DNA of 8,940 bases from Acidilobaceae archaeon (GTDB taxonomy: Archaea > Thermoproteota > Thermoprotei_A > Sulfolobales > Acidilobaceae): assembly GCA_027081695.1 (NCBI GenBank), contig JALWJI010000203.1:1-8940 (forward strand). Direction: 5' to 3'. Shown in pieces: positions 1 through 6,432 of the stretch. The notes under the pieces are model-generated. The model was not told the origin of the DNA and made no database searches. It was given only the letters and a program-made list of their open reading frames with translations. The position numbers and the translations under genes were made by a program. Position 1 is the first letter of the stretch; every line of letters starts with the position of its first letter.

Positions 1-96
1 AGTTTCTATGCTGTTCAGCTTGCTCCATTGTCCGCGATGGCTTTGGCGGAGTTCTTCTTGCTTGCTTCTCAGTTTATGGGTGGTGAATTTGACTAA
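1..96 (+). CDS. C-terminal end of an unidentified upstream gene (partial)
   Basis: Frame 1 is open from the window edge to a TAA at 94-96 and encodes 31 residues ending in QFMGGEFD. The stretch is alanine- and leucine-rich (APLSAMALAEFFLLASQF) and reads like a terminal amphipathic helix of a folded soluble protein, which is more protein-like than the competing frame 2 translation of the same bases. Its last codons (ATG GGT GGT GAA) supply the GGTG that serves as ribosome binding site for the next gene, so the two genes overlap and are probably translationally coupled. I do not recognise the family. Too little is present to assign a function. Confidence 0.6.
   Translation, partial: SFYAVQLAPLSAMALAEFFLLASQFMGGEFD
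79..82 (+). promoter_or_regulatory. Shine-Dalgarno GGTG that points to a TTG start at 89
   Basis: GGTG at 79-82 lies 6 nt before TTG 89-91. Clear SDs elsewhere in the window have the same form and distance: GGTG with a 7-nt gap before the ATG at 945, and with a 6-nt gap before the ATG at 5540. A GTG at 80 or 83 would overlap this motif, and the ATG at 8 has no SD. This argues that the hydrolase starts at 89. Confidence 0.5.
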
Positions 97-895
97 CGAG
101 TTAACTATCGGTATCGTTCAGGTAGGCCGTAGGGATGATTCTTGGAGAGACTCGCTGGATATGATTCTTTCATTATTAGATAGTATTAGAGATCTTTCTG
201 GTGTTGATGTATTGTTTTTTCCAGAGAACTGGTTGTCTAGAAAACCCATGTTCTTAGAAGATTATTATTATGTAGGAGATATACTGTCTAGGTACGCTCC
301 GATAGTATTCGTTGGTTTATCATATGTGTGGGTCGAGAGAAAGGTTCTCAGCCTCGGCATAGCTTCTCTAAATGGTAAACAACGTGTTGTCTGCGAGAAG
401 ATTTTTCCCTCGAGGGCCGTTGGCGAGAGAGACCTTATTGTTAGTGGGAAATACCATCCTCCCATACAAATAGATGGGTTCTGGAAAGTTGGATGCGTTG
501 CATGTGTTGATATATTTTATCCGGAAACTAGTAGATTACTTGTCGTTGATGGAGCTAATATTATCTATAATCCAGCGTCGATACCCCTTGATAGAATAGA
601 TCTGTGGCACTCTGTGCTAAAGACTAGGGCCTCCGAAAACATTGTGTATGCGATTGGTGTTAATGGTGTAGGAAATGTTTATCCTGATGGAAGGTTAACG
701 CCTGGACAGAGCATCATAATATCACCAGGCTCGAAAAAAGTAGAGGTCGCTGGATCTTCATCCACAGTATACATCACTAGTCTCGATAAATCTGAGATCC
801 TGGAGCAGAGGAGAAGATGGGCTTTCTATGATGATCTAGTAAACAAGCTATCTCATATCTATAGGGATCTTCGAGACACATTGATTAACGAATGA
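89..895 (+). CDS. Nitrilase-superfamily carbon-nitrogen hydrolase
   Basis: This is a predicted cytosolic amidohydrolase that cleaves a non-peptide C-N bond. The Glu-Lys-Cys triad of the nitrilase fold is visible. Counted from the TTG start, Glu is at about 46 (LFFPENW), Lys at about 104 (CEKIFPS) and the nucleophile Cys at about 139 (VACVDIFYPE). The last motif is followed by the family-typical ADII/NPAS-like block (GANIIYNPAS) and by the RASEN element. At 268 aa it has normal length for a stand-alone family member, with no signal peptide or added domain. The start is set by GGTG at 79-82; GTG 80, GTG 83 or ATG 8 are alternatives. It overlaps the preceding gene by 8 bp and precedes a PhoH-like ATPase by 49 bp. 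The substrate cannot be deduced: amidase, omega-amidase and carbamoyl hydrolase remain open. Confidence 0.85.
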   Translation: MTNELTIGIVQVGRRDDSWRDSLDMILSLLDSIRDLSGVDVLFFPENWLSRKPMFLEDYYYVGDILSRYAPIVFVGLSYVWVERKVLSLGIASLNGKQRVVCEKIFPSRAVGERDLIVSGKYHPPIQIDGFWKVGCVACVDIFYPETSRLLVVDGANIIYNPASIPLDRIDLWHSVLKTRASENIVYAIGVNGVGNVYPDGRLTPGQSIIISPGSKKVEVAGSSSTVYITSLDKSEILEQRRRWAFYDDLVNKLSHIYRDLRDTLINE

Positions 896-933
896 AGTAT
901 AATTCCCTTTGTCTTAGACTCATATTCGTTAAT
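884..933. repeat. 10-bp perfect inverted repeat between hydrolase and PhoH-like gene
   Basis: ATTAACGAAT at 884-893 is exactly complementary to ATTCGTTAAT at 924-933, with a 30-nt spacer. The left arm runs into the hydrolase stop codon (893-895). The right arm ends one base before the GGTG ribosome binding site of the next gene (934-937). It could be an intercistronic mRNA hairpin or a spaced operator. An AT-rich 10-bp match with a 30-nt spacer can arise by chance, so only its position makes it notable. Confidence 0.4.
897..904 (+). promoter_or_regulatory. Possible TATA box for the PhoH-like gene
   Basis: GTATAATT lies between the inverted-repeat arms. An archaeal start site about 25 nt downstream would fall near 925 and leave a leader of about 20 nt that contains the SD GGTGAGGAG before the ATG at 945. 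If real, the right repeat arm would sit at the transcription start. No BRE is evident, so the call is weak. Confidence 0.25.
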
Positions 934-944
934 GGTGAGGAGAT

Positions 945-2111
945 ATGGCGAAAGCCAAGCTACTGGATAAGATTAAGCCTGAGAGCCAAGGCCAGAAAAC
1001 ATTACTCGAAGCCCTACTGGATACAAACAAAGAAATAGTCGGTGTCTTCGGGCCTACTGGCACGGGAAAAAGCCTCTTATCGGTTATCACTGGTCTAAGC
1101 CTTGTTCAGGAAGGAAAATATGAGAGGCTTGTCATAAGTAAGCCTGTGGAATCATTGAGATCTACCGACAATAGCGGGTCACGATACGATATAGATGCTT
1201 ATCGCAGAATTATAATCGATTACCTTAAGGACTTGGTCGTGTCTGTTGATCCCGAGAGTACCAGGATTATAGATGAATTCGTGTCTTTGGAAAAAATCAT
1301 TATAGCCAGCCCATATCATATACGGGGACGTTCATTCGATTCAGCATATGTTGTGTTAGACGATGTCCAGAACTTGGATCCGGAAGTAATTGTCGAGGTT
1401 ATAACAAGGCTAGGTCGTTCAAGTAAACTAGTGATTGCAGGCGATCCCGTGTTCCAAGCACATAATCCACAGAACGGCGCAGTCCTAGCACGAAATATCC
1501 TTAAGGGCGAGGAGAGCGGTGCAGTAGTAGTTGATCTTGGACTCAACGATATAGTGAGGCCTGGTGCTCGTAGAGGAGTTAGATTACTCTTAGAGCTGCT
1601 TATGAGAAAACGTGCTCTGGACGATATCGAGTCAAGGATAATTGACTCTTTCAGAATCCATGCACCCGACGCTGATATAATCACAGTAGTAAACCTAATT
1701 GATGCAAAAAAGACTTATGGAATTAATCAGGAACATGTACCCGATGCTCTTGTAATTGTTAAACCTGGCCATCTGGGCCGAACTATTGGGACTCAAGGTA
1801 AAAGAATAGAATCTGTTGAAGAAGATACCGGGTTAAACCTTCGCGCCGTTGAACTCTCGCTGGACTTTAAAGTATACTTTAGAGCTATACATCCTGTTTC
1901 TTGGATTCATAAGCATATTCTGCGAACAGATATAGCTGGTAGTGATATTGTTGTCGTCGTTAAGAAAGGAGAATTAGGTCCTATGGTTGGTCAGAAAGGA
2001 TACTATGCTAAGTTTATGGAGTACTTCTTTAGGAAAGTATTCAATTCGGGCTTGATAATATATGAGTCCGAAGACGAGTCTAAGCCTGGAAAGAAGCGAA
2101 GAAAGAAGTGA
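945..2111 (+). CDS. PhoH-like P-loop ATPase with two C-terminal KH-like motifs
   Basis: This is a predicted cytosolic RNA-associated ATPase of 388 aa. The N-terminal half follows the PhoH pattern: GQKTLLEALL (16-25), Walker A GPTGTGKS (36-43), a PhoH-like RGRSFDSAYVVLDDVQN block with Walker B at 135-140, and a GDP sensor-like motif (166-168). Walker B ends in Asp-Asp where PhoH usually has Asp-Glu. The C-terminal half has an IGTQGKRI motif (281-288, KH GxxG loop) and a second, weaker one, VGQKG (348-352), in a NusA-like tandem spacing. The protein ends in a basic KKRRKK tail, which also suits RNA binding. The start is secure: ATG with GGTGAGGAG 7 nt before it. PhoH proteins are linked to RNA turnover and ribosome maturation in bacteria; that role is inferred here. 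It may share a transcript with the upstream hydrolase. Confidence 0.85.
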   Translation: MAKAKLLDKIKPESQGQKTLLEALLDTNKEIVGVFGPTGTGKSLLSVITGLSLVQEGKYERLVISKPVESLRSTDNSGSRYDIDAYRRIIIDYLKDLVVSVDPESTRIIDEFVSLEKIIIASPYHIRGRSFDSAYVVLDDVQNLDPEVIVEVITRLGRSSKLVIAGDPVFQAHNPQNGAVLARNILKGEESGAVVVDLGLNDIVRPGARRGVRLLLELLMRKRALDDIESRIIDSFRIHAPDADIITVVNLIDAKKTYGINQEHVPDALVIVKPGHLGRTIGTQGKRIESVEEDTGLNLRAVELSLDFKVYFRAIHPVSWIHKHILRTDIAGSDIVVVVKKGELGPMVGQKGYYAKFMEYFFRKVFNSGLIIYESEDESKPGKKRRKK

Positions 2112-2180
2112 CAATAGCGAGGTATTATAATCTTATCTCTCATGTTTCCTGATATTCTTGACTCTCTTTCCTATTGTGCC

Positions 2181-2504
2181 TTAGTCTTCTTCTTCGAATA
2201 CTTCGACAATTATTCTCGCTTTTACTTTGTCTCTTGAGAACGGCGGCAGGTCGCTACCTAGATCGACAGCGAATACGACGTTATTGCCTAGATCGTCTGT
2301 GAATCTGATCTCTGCGACATATGTAGGTTTAGGTCCTCCTTCTTCTATTATCTTCATCATGGCTTCGTAGATTCTTGAGAAGGCCATCTGCATGGCTATG
2401 GGGTTACTTAGATCTTCTGGTTTTAATGATATTGCAGCTATGTTCTTCATTACTCGTCCTATGCGTGCTTCTCCTTGGAACTCTTTTTTTATTCCTTCGT
2501 CCAT
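2181..2504 (-). CDS. Small conserved-looking acidic protein of unknown function
   Basis: The 107-aa product has a basic/amphipathic N-terminal half, a helix (MQMAFSRIYEAMMKIIEEGG) and a beta-rich C-terminal half (YVAEIRFTDD, NVVFAVDLG, KARIIVEVF) that ends in a very acidic EEED. There is no signal peptide, membrane segment or metal motif. I do not recognise the family. The alternating helix then strand pattern suggests a compact alpha/beta fold. The start at ATG 2504 is preferred because GGGAG lies 7 nt before it. A leaderless start at ATG 2522 adds six residues (MKGRTR). It diverges from leuS and converges on the PhoH-like gene with a 69-bp gap. Confidence 0.7.
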   Translation of the reverse strand: MDEGIKKEFQGEARIGRVMKNIAAISLKPEDLSNPIAMQMAFSRIYEAMMKIIEEGGPKPTYVAEIRFTDDLGNNVVFAVDLGSDLPPFSRDKVKARIIVEVFEEED

Positions 2505-2522
2505 TCTTGTTCTCCCTTTCAT

Positions 2523-2616
2523 GAGTGTGGTGGTTTTTACATTATTATTCTATTATGAACTATTGGTTGAGCTGAGACTAATACTTATCACATAGTGGTT
2601 TTACTCTACTTTCTGG
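2523..2616. promoter_or_regulatory. Divergent promoter region between the small protein and leuS
   Basis: This AT-rich gap must hold both promoters. On the minus strand a TATA-like run (ATAATAGAATA) lies around 2546-2556, suitable for a start near 2525. On the plus strand AATACTTATC around 2580-2589 suits a start near 2612. GTGGTTTTTAC (2530-2540) and GTGGTTTTAC (2595-2604) form a direct repeat that brackets both elements. All of this is read by eye. Confidence 0.4.
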
Positions 2617-5538
2617 GTGTGGGAAGGGTTGGCTACCAGACTCTCACGTGTAAATCCGGAACTGGTTGAGAGACTCAAGAAGATAGAAGAGAAGTGGCAA
2701 GAGGAGTGGCAGAAGCATAAAGTCTACGAGGCTGATCCAGACGAGTCAAAAAAGAAGTTCTTCGTAACATTCCCGTATCCATATGTAAACGCGTTCCCTC
2801 ACCTAGGGAGCGCGTTTACTGTTCTTAGGGTTGATGTTACGGCTCGTTACAAACGTATGAGAGGATATAATGTTCTCTTCCCGCAGGGCTGGCATGCGAC
2901 TGGAGGCCCTATCGTTGCAAACGCTCTTCGTCTTAGGGAAGGAGACGAGAAGATTAGACGACTTCTTTTAATGATGGGTGTTCCTGAGAGTGATATAGAT
3001 AAATTTACTGATCCAGCGGAATGGGTTCGATATTTCTCTAAGGGATGGAAGAGAGATCTCTCCCGTTATGGAATGAGTATTGATTGGAGGAGAGAATTCT
3101 ATACTACTATGCTGAACCCATACTATAGTAAGTTTATCGAGTGGCAGTACTACAAGCTTAAGGAGAAGGGGCTGGTTGCTAAAGGAGAGCATCCTGTTGT
3201 TTGGTGTCCCCGCGAGAAAAAAGTTGTAGGAGATCATGACCGCCCAGACGAGTACGCAGGCATTAGTCCTGTTGAGGCTGTTATTATCAAGTTTAAAGAC
3301 GTGGATGGATACGTGTATCCTGCGCTTACCTATAGGCCGGAAACAGTGTTTGGAGTTACGAATATCTGGGTTAATCCGGATGCAGAGTATCTTATTGCTG
3401 AAGTTGATGGAGAGACCTGGTATATAAGTGAGTATATGGCTAGGGAGCTAGCCGATCAGAAGCATGATGTAAAGATACTTGGAAGAGTTTCTGGCAGAGA
3501 ACTTATTGGTAGAACAGTTAAGTCACCTGTCCTGGATAAATGGGTTCCAGTACTTCCCGCTAGCTTCGTCGACCCAGATATAGGTACAGGTATAGTTATG
3601 AGTGTGCCGGCTCATGCTCCGTTTGATCTCGTGGCATTAGAGGATCTAAAGAAGTCTCCGGAGATTCTTGAGGAATTCGGTATAGATCCCTCTATTGTAG
3701 CCTCTCTAGAACCTATCCCGCTGATTAAGGTTGAGGGCTATTCACGTGTTCCTGCAAGAGATGCTGTTAAGAAATATGGTATTGTTAGCCAGAAGGACAA
3801 GGAGAAGCTCGATAAAGCTACTAAAGAGATCTATACAGTGGAGTTCCACAAAGGTATACTCTTAGATATAACTGGGAGATGGTCCGGTAAACTTGTCTCT
3901 GAAGCTAAGGATGACATAATTAGTTGGCTTGTCGAAGAGAGACTAGCTCTGCGAATCTATACGCTTCCAGAAAGAGTATATTGTAGGTGCGGCGCTAGAA
4001 CCCATGTTAAACTCGTGTCAAACCAATGGTTCCTACTCTATAGCAATAAGAAATGGAAAGAGCTTGCTCACAAAGCCGTAGACATGATGAACTTCTATCC
4101 TGAACAAGCAAGAGAATGGTTCCACAGGATCATCGACTGGTATAAGGACTGGGCATTTACACATCAGCGAGAACTAGGCACGCCTCTTCCCTGGGATCCT
4201 GACTGGGTTGTTGAGAGCCTCTCAGACTCCACAATATATATGGCTTATTATACTGTCGCCAAGTATCTCCAGCATCCAGAAATATACGGTATTAAGCCCG
4301 ATCAATTAATCCCTGAAGTATTTGACTATATCTTCCTAGGGCGAGGAGACCCAAAAACAGTGTCGGAGAAATCAGGTATACCCGTTCATCTGCTAGAGAC
4401 AATGCGGAGAGAATTCACTTACTGGTACCCTGTCGACCTTCGGATTAGCGGAAAGGATTTAATGCAGAACCATCTCGTGTTCTTCATATTCCATCATACC
4501 GCGATATTCCCTGAATCCTACTGGCCTCGTGGAATAGGTCTTAACGGATGGGTGCTTGTACGCGGAGAAAAGATGTCGAAGAGCAAGGGGAACTTCATAC
4601 TACTACGCGATGCCCTGGAAGCATGGGGCGCAGATGCTACAAGATGGGCTGAGACACTTGCAGGTGCTGATCCGGGACTAGATGATGCTAATTTCGAGCC
4701 CGAAGTCGCAGACAATGCCGTAGAGGAGCTGATCAGCTGGATGAATTATGCTATAAACAATTACGGAAAGGGAAGAGACGAAAGAACTCCTATTGATGAA
4801 TGGTTCGAGAGCGTCCTTAATAGAACGATAATTAAAGTAACAGAATTAATGGATCAGACAAAGTATAAGACTGCTCTAGTAGAGGGATACTATAATCTAC
4901 AGTCACAGTTTAAATGGTATCTCAGAAGGGCTGGATCTCCATACAAAGAACTCCTTAAGCGGTTCATCGAGGTTCAGACTCTCCTTATCGCCCCATTTGC
5001 ACCCCATGTAGCCGAAGAAATATGGCATGCTATAGGTAAAGAAACATTTATTGTTCTTGAGAAATGGCCTGAGCCAGATCCTAGCAAGATTAACGAGGAT
5101 CTGGAGAAGGCTGAGATGATTGTCCAGAGTCTTCTCGAAGACGTGAAAGAAATACTAAGACTGGTAAAACATGCTAGGCAAATCTATATTGTTGTCGCCG
5201 ACGATTGGAAATATGATCTACTCAACAAGGTAAAGAACTATCGAGACTCCGGTATGAAGTTAAGGGATGCTGTAAGAAATGCTATTAGAGAAATCGAGGT
5301 GCCGAACAAGAAGCTTATTGGTAAAATAATTCAGTTAATTACTCGGAATCCAGAAATCCTGACTAGGTTTGTAGATAGAGATACTGAGTTAAACGTAATA
5401 GAATCTGCTAAAGATTTCCTAAAAAGAGAACTGGGAATAGAGGTAGTCGTGTTAATGGAAAAAGACGCTAAAGACATTCCTAAGAGTTCTCTTGCGATGC
5501 CTGCGAAACCCGCGATTTATGTTGAGACAGGTGATTAG
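2617..5538 (+). CDS. leuS: Leucyl-tRNA synthetase, archaeal type
   Basis: It charges tRNA-Leu with leucine in the cytosol. The length of 973 aa matches archaeal LeuRS. The Rossmann core has the HIGH-equivalent HLGS (62-65) and GWHATGGP (91-98). The CP1 editing domain spans about 200-450: GDHDRPDE (205-212), the threonine-rich-like RPETVFGVTN (240-249) and AHAPFD with the editing aspartate at 337. Possible zinc-binding cysteines are at 197, 456 and 458. SGKDLMQNH (611-619) and KMSKS (652-656) complete the active site, followed by a helical anticodon domain and the C-terminal domain. The fourth HIGH position is Ser rather than His. The start is ambiguous: GTG 2617 lacks an SD, while TTG 2629 has GGTG 9 nt before it and would remove four residues. 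It is co-transcribed with the following hydrolase gene. Confidence 0.96.
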   Translation: MWEGLATRLSRVNPELVERLKKIEEKWQEEWQKHKVYEADPDESKKKFFVTFPYPYVNAFPHLGSAFTVLRVDVTARYKRMRGYNVLFPQGWHATGGPIVANALRLREGDEKIRRLLLMMGVPESDIDKFTDPAEWVRYFSKGWKRDLSRYGMSIDWRREFYTTMLNPYYSKFIEWQYYKLKEKGLVAKGEHPVVWCPREKKVVGDHDRPDEYAGISPVEAVIIKFKDVDGYVYPALTYRPETVFGVTNIWVNPDAEYLIAEVDGETWYISEYMARELADQKHDVKILGRVSGRELIGRTVKSPVLDKWVPVLPASFVDPDIGTGIVMSVPAHAPFDLVALEDLKKSPEILEEFGIDPSIVASLEPIPLIKVEGYSRVPARDAVKKYGIVSQKDKEKLDKATKEIYTVEFHKGILLDITGRWSGKLVSEAKDDIISWLVEERLALRIYTLPERVYCRCGARTHVKLVSNQWFLLYSNKKWKELAHKAVDMMNFYPEQAREWFHRIIDWYKDWAFTHQRELGTPLPWDPDWVVESLSDSTIYMAYYTVAKYLQHPEIYGIKPDQLIPEVFDYIFLGRGDPKTVSEKSGIPVHLLETMRREFTYWYPVDLRISGKDLMQNHLVFFIFHHTAIFPESYWPRGIGLNGWVLVRGEKMSKSKGNFILLRDALEAWGADATRWAETLAGADPGLDDANFEPEVADNAVEELISWMNYAINNYGKGRDERTPIDEWFESVLNRTIIKVTELMDQTKYKTALVEGYYNLQSQFKWYLRRAGSPYKELLKRFIEVQTLLIAPFAPHVAEEIWHAIGKETFIVLEKWPEPDPSKINEDLEKAEMIVQSLLEDVKEILRLVKHARQIYIVVADDWKYDLLNKVKNYRDSGMKLRDAVRNAIREIEVPNKKLIGKIIQLITRNPEILTRFVDRDTELNVIESAKDFLKRELGIEVVVLMEKDAKDIPKSSLAMPAKPAIYVETGD
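2785..2819 (+). repeat. 15-bp hairpin inside leuS over the HIGH-motif codons
   Basis: The arm at 2785-2799 pairs with 2805-2819 over all 15 positions, with a single G-U wobble (2794 with 2810) and a 5-nt loop, CACCT (2800-2804). About half of the pairs are G-C. It covers codons for V-N-A-F-P-H-L-G-S-A-F-T, and the loop lies on the His-Leu codons. It is far stronger than any other hairpin I found in the window. The structure in the sequence is certain; a function in DNA or mRNA is inference. Confidence 0.85.
5530..5533 (+). promoter_or_regulatory. Shine-Dalgarno of the TatD-like gene inside the leuS 3' end
   Basis: GGTG at 5530-5533 lies 6 nt before ATG 5540 and overlaps the last sense codons of leuS (stop at 5536-5538). 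It fixes the start at 5540 rather than at the in-frame ATG 5492, which lies inside leuS and has no SD. The layout suggests translational coupling. Confidence 0.8.
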
Positions 5539-5539
5539 G

Positions 5540-6424
5540 ATGAGTGCTGGAAAGCTTGTGCCAATAGCCGATGGACATTGTCATACAAACCCTGTTAGAG
5601 GTATGGGCGCCGAAAAAGTAGCTGAGCGGTTTCGTGCTCAGGGAGGATGGTTTATTGCGCTTGTGGCGCTGTCACCGTGGGCCTATAGTATAGAGTTTAC
5701 TGGTCTGGATTCATATAAGGAAATGATAGAGATACATATCAGAGAATGTATGAATGCTAGTAAAGCAGGTCTCGAGACAGCTTGTCTCGCAGGCTTTCAT
5801 CCTGCCGATGTAGATAAGTTAATAGACAAGTATAGAATGAAGCCTATCGAGGTGCTTGAGCTTGGTAAAAACGTGCTAGAATATGTTGCTTCCTTGTGTG
5901 ATGAGGGGGTTCTTGATGGTATAGGCGAGGTGGGGAGACAGCATTATAAGACGTTTAGTTATAGGGCTGTTATTTCTCAGTACCTCATGGAGTATGCCTT
6001 AGAGCTTGCCCGTGATCATGGTTGCGTGGTTCATCTCCATTTAGAGCAAGAGGGTGAAACGACGCTTAGACTGGTTGATATGCCGGTTACGAAGATAGGA
6101 TTATCTTCTGAAGCGAAGAGACGAATAGTTTTCCACCACTCGAAGCCGAGTCTTGCTCTTCTAGCCAGTAGGTATGGTTATAGCAGTACCGTTCCCGGCA
6201 CTCCTCAGTTAACTACAAGGGTACTGGGGAAAATTGAGCCGGTGTTCGTTCTTGAAAGCGATTTTATCGATGATCCGGCTAGGCCTGGAGCAGTAGTTTA
6301 TCCATGGATAATGGCTGATACTGTGCAGAGGCTTGTTGCTCATCGTTCGGTAGATGAAGAATACCTGTATAGAATTAATGTTGATAACGTCGAGAAGATC
6401 TATGGCGTAGTTTATCGGGGCTAG
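5540..6424 (+). CDS. TatD-like TIM-barrel metal-dependent hydrolase
   Basis: This is a predicted cytosolic metal-dependent hydrolase of the amidohydrolase superfamily, 294 aa. It shows the expected metal ligands in order: DGHCH (His 13 and 15), GIGEVG (Glu 130), HLHLE (His 165/167), FHHSKP (His 199/200) and ESDFIDDP (Asp 241). The closing NVDNVEKIYG block resembles the C-terminal N-x-x-x-hydrophobic motif of TatD proteins. It fits the archaeal uncharacterised group usually described as predicted TatD-related hydrolases, some distance from bacterial TatD nucleases. Its start follows the leuS stop by one base. It ends 8 bp from the convergent VWA gene. The substrate is unknown: nuclease, or an ester/amide hydrolase acting on a tRNA-related molecule given the partner gene. 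The latter is only a guess from context. Confidence 0.85.
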   Translation: MSAGKLVPIADGHCHTNPVRGMGAEKVAERFRAQGGWFIALVALSPWAYSIEFTGLDSYKEMIEIHIRECMNASKAGLETACLAGFHPADVDKLIDKYRMKPIEVLELGKNVLEYVASLCDEGVLDGIGEVGRQHYKTFSYRAVISQYLMEYALELARDHGCVVHLHLEQEGETTLRLVDMPVTKIGLSSEAKRRIVFHHSKPSLALLASRYGYSSTVPGTPQLTTRVLGKIEPVFVLESDFIDDPARPGAVVYPWIMADTVQRLVAHRSVDEEYLYRINVDNVEKIYGVVYRG

Positions 6425-6432
6425 TAAGACTC

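Noticed and set aside
8..88. ATG at 8 as hydrolase start, giving a hydrophobic signal-peptide-like N-terminus
   Set aside because: These bases encode the end of the upstream gene in frame 1, no SD precedes the ATG, and nitrilase-family proteins begin close to the first beta strand (LTIGIVQVG). The apparent signal peptide is an out-of-frame artefact.
1316..1684. 122-codon minus-strand open frame
   Set aside because: It is antisense to the conserved PhoH ATPase core and has low-complexity Ser/Thr/Leu composition.
2111..2177. 7-bp inverted repeat ACAATAG/CTATTGT flanking the convergent gap, considered as a terminator
   Set aside because: The loop is over 50 nt, the stem is short, and no strong T-run follows on either strand.
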